In this document: positions 59,822 through 64,000 of the stretch, one piece after another
Numbering within the stretch: position 1 is the first letter of the stretch
Layout: each line of letters begins with the position of its first letter
DNA from: VFMC01 sp040398525
Lineage (GTDB): Bacteria; Actinomycetota; Acidimicrobiia; Acidimicrobiales; Ilumatobacteraceae
Direction of reading: 5' to 3'
Assembly: GCA_040398525.1 (NCBI GenBank)
Contig: JBBATY010000002.1
Span: 124,001 to 188,000, forward strand
DNA: 64,000 nt
Position numbers and translations under genes: made by a program
Notes under the pieces: generated by a model
What the model saw: the letters and a program-made list of their open reading frames with translations, nothing else
What the model was told of the DNA's origin: nothing
The model's database searches: none

Positions 59822-61228
59822 ATGCCCCGACGGTCGAGCAGCCCGATCGTGGTGGTGGCCGCATGGTCGGTCACCTTCACCATGGCCCTGCTGGTGCTCT
59901 GGCAGTGGTCGGTCGTGCGAGCTGTCCGCGAGCCGGAGGCAGCACCGATAGCAGGTGCTCCCACCGCCGCCGCCCCGGCCACCCCGCTGCTGTCGATGAG
60001 GCGCGCTCCTGGGGTGTTGGCATGGCAGCTGAATGGTGAGACGTTCGCCGAGGTGCTGCGCCCGGTGGTCGAGGCCGTCGGACCGGGTTCGTGCTTCGCT
60101 GCGTCGATCGACGGTCGCCGAGTCGCCGGGGTGAACGAGACCCTGCCCGTGATCCCGGCCTCGAATCAGAAGGTGATCGTCGCTGCTGCGGCGCTCGAGG
60201 TGCTGGGTCCCGACTACGTGTTCACGACCACGGTGACTGGCGCGCTCGGGGCGGACGGTGTCGTGGCCGGCGACCTCGCCCTGATCGGTGGCGGCGATCC
60301 GGTGCTCAGCACCGACGACTGGCTGTCGTCCGGGTCGCAGCGCTACCCGGCCATCAACACGACCAGGCTCGAGGACCTCGCCGACCGCGTCGTTGCCGCT
60401 GGGGTGACGTCGGTGCAGGGACGGATCGTCGGCGATGCGAGCCGGTACGACGACGAGTGGTTCATCCCGAGCTGGGACACCGCCCTCCACGGCCTCGAGG
60501 CGGGGCCGTACGACGCGCTGCTCGTCGACGACGCAGACCAGCGTGCGGGCGCGGATCCGGCTCAAGCTGCAGCCGATACGTTCACCGACCTTCTCGAGGC
60601 TCGCGGCGTCGAGGTGGCCTACGCCCCGGTCTCCGGCGTCGCAGTGCCGGCCCCGGTCGTCGCGTCGGTGTCGTCTCGGCCCCTCACGGAGGTCCTGCAG
60701 GAACTGCTCCTGACGAGCGACGACAACACTGCCGAGCTGCTGGTGAAGGAGCTCGGGGTCGTGAGAGGTGGTAGCGGGGCGACCGCTGCGGGGCTCGCGG
60801 TGGTCTCGTCGCAGCTCGCCTCGTGGGGTCTGGCGCTCGACGGCGTCGTTCTGGTCGACGGTTCCGGGCTGTCGAGGAGCAACCTGGTGACCTGCGGGCT
60901 GCTCCTCGGCGTGCTGGAACGGGGCGCTGCGAGCGATCCGGTCGGTGCAGGCATGGCGGTCGCCGGCACCTCCGGGACGCTCGGCGACTTCTTCCTCGGA
61001 GGGCCGGTCGACGGGCGCCTGCAGGGCAAGACGGGGACCCTGTCGGACGTCAAGTCGCTGGCGGGTTACTTGCCCGCACCGGACGGGTCGACGATCGCCT
61101 TCGCTCTGATCCAGAACGAGCCCGGGGTCGACGACGGGGCGTTCCAGCCGCTCTGGGAGCAGCTGCTCGCCCCTGCACTCGCCTCGTACCCGAGTGGTCC
61201 CGGGGTCGCCGAGCTCGGCCCGCGCTGA
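59822..61228 (+). CDS. dacB: D-alanyl-D-alanine carboxypeptidase/endopeptidase (PBP4, S13)
   Basis: Penicillin-binding protein that trims peptidoglycan outside the membrane, 468 residues. The N-terminal hydrophobic helix (about 9-31) anchors or exports it. S114 and K117 (ASNQK) form SxxK, and K403-T404-G405 (LQGKTGTLSD) is the third motif. The second motif reads SDDN (S299-N302) where the usual S-x-N asparagine appears replaced by Asp. The S13 insert domain is present. The ATG begins right after the preceding stop codon, so it may be co-transcribed. Confidence 0.88.
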   Translation: MPRRSSSPIVVVAAWSVTFTMALLVLWQWSVVRAVREPEAAPIAGAPTAAAPATPLLSMRRAPGVLAWQLNGETFAEVLRPVVEAVGPGSCFAASIDGRRVAGVNETLPVIPASNQKVIVAAAALEVLGPDYVFTTTVTGALGADGVVAGDLALIGGGDPVLSTDDWLSSGSQRYPAINTTRLEDLADRVVAAGVTSVQGRIVGDASRYDDEWFIPSWDTALHGLEAGPYDALLVDDADQRAGADPAQAAADTFTDLLEARGVEVAYAPVSGVAVPAPVVASVSSRPLTEVLQELLLTSDDNTAELLVKELGVVRGGSGATAAGLAVVSSQLASWGLALDGVVLVDGSGLSRSNLVTCGLLLGVLERGAASDPVGAGMAVAGTSGTLGDFFLGGPVDGRLQGKTGTLSDVKSLAGYLPAPDGSTIAFALIQNEPGVDDGAFQPLWEQLLAPALASYPSGPGVAELGPR

Positions 61229-61258
61229 TCCGACCTGCGACCGCGTGCCCCGTGCTCG

Positions 61259-61264
61259 TAGTGT
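61259..61264 (+). promoter_or_regulatory. -10 hexamer of the LON-domain gene
   Basis: TAGTGT, 6 bases before ATG 61271. Confidence 0.45.
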
Positions 61265-61270
61265 GGCGAC

Positions 61271-61966
61271 ATGGCTGTCATGCCGATGTTTCCGCTCGGC
61301 AGCGTGCTGTTGCCGGGCCAGATGCTCCCGCTGCACGTGTTCGAGCCGCGTTACCTGCAGATGATCGCTGACTGCCTGCGCGATCACGACCGTGAGTTCG
61401 GTGTGGTGCTCATCGAGCGCGGGAGCGAGGTCGGCGGAGGGGATCGTCGGTCGCTGCACGGCACGGTGGCGCAGATGGTGCAGATCGGCGAACTGGGCGA
61501 GGGGAGGCTGCTCGTGGTGTGCGTGGGGACACGACGCGTGCGCGTGAAGGCCTGGCTCCCCGACGATCCCTATCCGCTGGCTGACGTCGACGAGTGGCCG
61601 GACTCGTGGTCGGAGGACGACCGCGTCCCGATTGCCCTCGACGCGCTGGCTCAGAGCATCGCGCAGGTCGCAGCGCGGGTGCGTCGTGCCCATGCCCTCG
61701 CCGTCGAGCTCGGAGATAGGTCGGGAGGTACTGCGTTCGAGCTCAGCGACGATCTGCTCGAGGCTTCCTACCAGCTCGCCGCAATGCTCCCGGTCGGCCC
61801 CGTCGACCAGCACAACCTGCTCGCTGCCGTGGGGCCGGTCGCGCGGGTCGGGCTCGTCTCGAGCCTGCTCGACGATGTCGAGGCCCTGCAGCAGTTCCGA
61901 CTCGCCGACTCGGGAGGGTCGCTCGACGACCTGCCGGACGACGGTGAGGACGGCCGACCCTGGTGA
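61271..61966 (+). CDS. LON peptidase N-terminal substrate-binding domain protein
   Basis: A 231-residue stand-alone LON substrate-binding domain. MPMFPLGSVLLPGQMLPLHVFEPRY is its N-terminus (given in part: FPLGSVLLPGQ, LHVFEPRY), followed by EFGVVLIERGSEVGG and helical C-terminal bundle DLLEASYQLAAMLPVGPVDQ. There is no ATPase or protease domain, so it is not a protease itself. Such proteins are common in actinobacteria and their role is unknown; substrate recruitment is a hypothesis. Confidence 0.87.
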   Translation: MAVMPMFPLGSVLLPGQMLPLHVFEPRYLQMIADCLRDHDREFGVVLIERGSEVGGGDRRSLHGTVAQMVQIGELGEGRLLVVCVGTRRVRVKAWLPDDPYPLADVDEWPDSWSEDDRVPIALDALAQSIAQVAARVRRAHALAVELGDRSGGTAFELSDDLLEASYQLAAMLPVGPVDQHNLLAAVGPVARVGLVSSLLDDVEALQQFRLADSGGSLDDLPDDGEDGRPW

Positions 61967-62015
61967 CGGCGAGGGCGGTCCCCCCAGCGATCGGCGCCGG
62001 CCGCAGTGGATGTGC

Positions 62016-62021
62016 CAACAT
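62016..62021 (+). promoter_or_regulatory. Candidate -10 of the holin-like gene
   Basis: CAACAT, 7 bases before ATG 62029; weaker match than the TANNNT sites. Confidence 0.3.
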
Positions 62022-62028
62022 AGAGGCG

Positions 62029-62373
62029 ATGTCGGATCAGCCCTCCTCCTCGTCACACGCCCGGAGCCAGGGGGCTCCCGATGTCGGCGAGGTCGTCAGC
62101 CTCGTTGTCGACTATGCGCGCCAGGAGACGGTCGGACCGCTGCGCGGCGCCGGTCGCTGGATCGGGTTCGGGCTCGCCGGAGCACTCAGCCTGGGGGTTG
62201 CTTCGTCGTTGCTCGTGCTCGGTGTGCTGCGGCTGATCCAGACCGAGTTCGCGCCGACGTTTGCCGGCCGGTGGATGAGCCTGCTGCCGTACCTGATCGC
62301 GCTCGTTGTCTGCCTCGTCGTCGTCGCAATCGCCGCCAGTCGGATCGGCAAGTCGTCCCTGAACCGGGACTGA
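62029..62373 (+). CDS. Small two-helix membrane protein, Holin_3_6-like
   Basis: A 114-residue protein with a hydrophilic N-terminus, DYARQETVGPLRGAGRW leading into two transmembrane helices (about 47-70 and 80-102). The topology and the YARQE-P motif resemble the putative actinobacterial holin superfamily III (Holin_3_6), which is chromosomal and not necessarily phage-derived. Start at ATG 62029 by promoter spacing; an earlier in-frame ATG at 61963 overlaps the LON gene. It probably forms a unit with the next two small genes. Confidence 0.65.
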   Translation: MSDQPSSSSHARSQGAPDVGEVVSLVVDYARQETVGPLRGAGRWIGFGLAGALSLGVASSLLVLGVLRLIQTEFAPTFAGRWMSLLPYLIALVVCLVVVAIAASRIGKSSLNRD

Positions 62374-62392
62374 CCAGGAGGGAAGCGCCGCC

Positions 62393-62599
62393 ATGGCCCA
62401 GCCGAAGATCACCCGCAACGACCTCGAAGCCCGGTTCAGGGCTTTGCAGGACGATGTCAACTCGAAGGTCAACGACAGAAAGCAGACACTCACCAGCGCT
62501 GCTGTCGTCGGTGGTGTCGTGCTGCTGCTGCTCATGTTCTTCCTCGGCAAGCGCAGCGGGCGCAAGAAGTCGGCGTTCGTCGAGATCCGCCGGTTCTGA
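62393..62599 (+). CDS. Small single-helix membrane protein
   Basis: A 68-residue protein: charged helix (ITRNDLEARFRALQDDVNSK), one transmembrane segment (AAVVGGVVLLLLMFFLGK) and a basic cytosolic tail. GGAGGGAAGC lies upstream as a ribosome-binding site. I do not recognise a family, but tail-anchored topology is clear. It lies in a row of small membrane genes from 62029 to 62874. Confidence 0.6.
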   Translation: MAQPKITRNDLEARFRALQDDVNSKVNDRKQTLTSAAVVGGVVLLLLMFFLGKRSGRKKSAFVEIRRF

Positions 62600-62601
62600 C
62601 C

Positions 62602-62874
62602 GTGGGGCTGCTGGGACCAGGCCCCGCTGCCTGGCGTCTGCTGTCGCCCACGCAGGCTGTCCGTCGCCGTGCGATCCGCGGGGCGTTCGGCGGCCAGCGC
62701 GCCTGGCTGATCGTCGTCGGCATCATCTGGGGAGGTGGCACGCTGCGACGGGTCTTCGGGCGGCAGACCGAGTCGTTGATGCTCCCCAAACTGGCGCCCG
62801 GGCAGTCGGCCACCATCAGCGTCGTCAGGCCCCCGACTCGCCGTCAACGCCGTGCCGCACGGCGGGCCGGCTGA
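62602..62874 (+). CDS. Small basic membrane-associated protein
   Basis: A 90-residue protein with a short hydrophobic segment (AWLIVVGIIWGGGTL, about 34-48) and a basic C-terminus (RRQRRAARRAG). The family is not recognised. GTG 62602 follows the previous stop by 2 bases. Close packing and common polarity support a coding role. Confidence 0.55.
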   Translation: MGLLGPGPAAWRLLSPTQAVRRRAIRGAFGGQRAWLIVVGIIWGGGTLRRVFGRQTESLMLPKLAPGQSATISVVRPPTRRQRRAARRAG

Positions 62875-62881
62875 CGACCCA

Positions 62882-62887
62882 TACTGG
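62882..62887 (+). promoter_or_regulatory. Possible -10 of the sulfur-carrier gene
   Basis: TACTGG, 7 bases before ATG 62895; overlapping CATACT (62880-62885) is an alternative. Weak. Confidence 0.25.
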
Positions 62888-62894
62888 AACGGTC

Positions 62895-63092
62895 ATGAGG
62901 GTCCTGTTGCGTAATCCGAGCCGCGAGCTCGATGTGGTCGGTCGTCGCACGGTGAACGCGCTGCTCGACGAGCTCGGCCTGAATCGCGAGTCGCACCTCG
63001 TGATTCGCAACGGCACCCTGGTCCCGGGCGACGCCGATCTCACCGCCGACGATGTGGTCGAGGTGCGTCCTGTCATCTCCGGTGGAGCCTGA
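62895..63092 (+). CDS. Ubiquitin-like sulfur carrier (ThiS/MoaD fold, TtuB-like)
   Basis: A 65-residue beta-grasp protein: MRVLLRNPSRELDVVG, then NALLDELGLNRESHLVIRNG, ending VVEVRPVISGGA. The final Gly-Gly is the activation site in this family, but here an Ala follows before the TGA stop. The next gene, 24 bases on, is a TtuA-type tRNA thiolase, so this is best read as the TtuB-like carrier that donates sulfur as a thiocarboxylate. ThiS for thiamine or MoaD for molybdopterin are less likely because no thi or moa genes are nearby. Confidence 0.82.
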   Translation: MRVLLRNPSRELDVVGRRTVNALLDELGLNRESHLVIRNGTLVPGDADLTADDVVEVRPVISGGA

Positions 63093-63116
63093 CGTGGGCG
63101 TGCCGAGGTCGTCTCG

Positions 63117-64000
63117 ATGAAGGTGGCGTCGAAGTGCCGGACGTGCGGCGGACCGGCGATCATCGACCTCCCGCGGCACAACGCGAAGTTCTGCGCCGAG
63201 CACTTCCAGGAGCTCTGCCGGCGCCAGGTCGTGAAGGCGATCGAGCAGTTCGACATGTTGTCGCGCGACGATCGGATCCTCGTCGCGGTCTCCGGCGGCA
63301 AGGACTCGCTGGCGGTCTGGGACCTCCTGCTCGGGCTCGGCTACCAGGCTGATGGCCTCTACATCGGACTCGGCATCGGCGACTACAGCGACGTGTCGGG
63401 GCGGTATGCACGCGCGTTCGCCGAGCAACGTGGACTTCACCTGATCGAGATCTCGCTGTCGGACGACTACGGCTACGACATCCCGACGGCTGCCCGGGCG
63501 ACGCGTCGGGTGCCATGTTCGGCATGTGGGCTGAGCAAGCGCCACCTGTTCGACAAGGCGGCGCTCGACGGCGGGTACAGCGCGCTCGTCACCGGGCACA
63601 ACCTCGATGACGAAGCGGCTGTGCTGCTCGGCAACACGCTGCGCTGGGATGTCGACTACCTGGCCCGTCAGCTTCCGGTACTCGCCGCTCGGGACGGCTT
63701 CCCGAAGAAGGTCAAGCCGCTGGTGCGGCTCACCGAGCGCGAGACGGCGGCATGGTGCGTCATCCGCGGGATCGACTACCTGGTCGACGAGTGCCCGATG
63801 GCGCTCGGCAACAAGCACCTCGGGTACAAGAACCTGCTCAACACGATGGAGGCCTCGTCGCCAGGTTCCAAGGCGGCGTTCTACCTGAATTTCCTCGAGC
63901 GCATGGCCCCCTTGCTCGCTGGGAGGCTCGCCGAGGAGCGCGACCAACTGGGCCAGTGCCGCAGTTGTGGTGCGCCGAGCTCGGGTGAGCAGTGCGCGTT
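63117..64000 (+). CDS. ttuA: TtuA/NcsA-type tRNA 2-thiolation enzyme (C-terminus outside window)
   Basis: Adenylates U54/T54 in the T-loop of tRNA and inserts sulfur, as in Thermus. Visible in 294 residues: zinc finger C7, C10, C26, H29; PP-loop SGGKDS (59-64); iron-sulfur cysteines C134 and C137 (VPCSACGLSK) and C226 (VDECPMAL); HNLDDEA near 161-167; and a second zinc finger starting C281, C284 with C293 just before the edge. The set and spacing match Thermus TtuA with an offset of about four. The other candidate, TtcA (position 32), lacks the two zinc fingers. ATG 63117 is the only reasonable start. Confidence 0.9.
   Translation, partial: MKVASKCRTCGGPAIIDLPRHNAKFCAEHFQELCRRQVVKAIEQFDMLSRDDRILVAVSGGKDSLAVWDLLLGLGYQADGLYIGLGIGDYSDVSGRYARAFAEQRGLHLIEISLSDDYGYDIPTAARATRRVPCSACGLSKRHLFDKAALDGGYSALVTGHNLDDEAAVLLGNTLRWDVDYLARQLPVLAARDGFPKKVKPLVRLTERETAAWCVIRGIDYLVDECPMALGNKHLGYKNLLNTMEASSPGSKAAFYLNFLERMAPLLAGRLAEERDQLGQCRSCGAPSSGEQCA

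Noticed and set aside
61271..61966. Lon protease
   Set aside because: Only the N-terminal substrate-binding domain is present; there is no AAA+ or Ser-Lys protease domain and the next genes are unrelated.
62029..62373. Prophage remnant (holin)
   Set aside because: No integrase, structural or lysis genes are nearby, and Holin_3_6-like proteins are ordinary chromosomal proteins in actinobacteria.

Overview
The window is about 64 kb of GC-rich, gene-dense chromosome from an actinobacterium. I favour a free-living lineage outside the mycobacteria, plausibly class Acidimicrobiia; the class is inference. The case for Actinobacteria is the co-occurrence of a mycothiol gene (mshC), phosphatidylinositol-mannoside genes (pgsA, a patA-like acyltransferase, pimA), an F420-dependent NADP reductase-like gene, an InhA-type enoyl reductase, and a gene order that follows the Mycobacterium tuberculosis stretch from thrS to rarA. 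There are no rRNA or tRNA genes, insertion sequences, prophages or CRISPR arrays, and no intergenic gap exceeds about 140 bases.

Layout. 1-3.2 kb: fabI (cut by the window edge, minus strand), npdG-like, mshC, plsC. 3.3-8 kb: thrS, a HIT protein, a small membrane protein, pgsA and a patA-like gene. 8-14.8 kb: a metabolic insert (aldo/keto reductase, amidohydrolase, SDR, DUF2256/DUF3253 protein, acetoacetyl-CoA synthetase, phytanoyl-CoA dioxygenase-like) that separates patA from pimA. 14.9-18.8 kb: pimA, lemA, htpX and a DUF3048 lipoprotein. 18.8-25.8 kb: pdxS, pdxT, yebC, a peroxiredoxin, a secreted lipase-like lipoprotein (minus) and ruvCAB. 26-28.7 kb: a secreted subtilase and a dienelactone hydrolase-like gene (minus). 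28.7-44.7 kb: queA, tgt, yajC, secD, secF, apt, rel, an SDR, hisS, aspS, a Nudix hydrolase, alaA, rarA and two small envelope proteins. 44.7-50 kb: glycolate-oxidase-type glcD and glcE, a kinase-like gene, nei2 (minus) and glcF. 50-55.7 kb, minus strand: nagA, an unknown gene, tkt, tal and a MOSC gene. 55.7-64 kb: a TetR regulator, an alpha/beta hydrolase, a thioesterase, an ADP-forming acyl-CoA synthetase, dacB, a LON-domain protein, three small membrane proteins, and a ubiquitin-like sulfur carrier next to a TtuA-type tRNA thiolase cut by the right edge.

Most genes work in translation and tRNA modification (thrS, hisS, aspS, queA, tgt, ttuA/ttuB), envelope biogenesis (fabI, plsC, PIM genes, secDF-yajC, dacB, htpX), DNA repair (ruvCAB, rarA, nei2), stress and nucleotide signalling (rel, apt) and central carbon metabolism (tkt, tal, nagA, glcDEF).

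Two regulatory patterns stand out. At least 27 genes have a TANNNT hexamer 6-10 bases before the start codon, the geometry of leaderless transcription. Two promoters carry convincing operators: a LexA-type SOS box at ruvCAB, overlapping a nine-codon upstream reading frame, and a 31-bp inverted repeat between nagA and the divergent tetR gene. The most unusual gene content is the TtuB/TtuA-like pair at the right edge.
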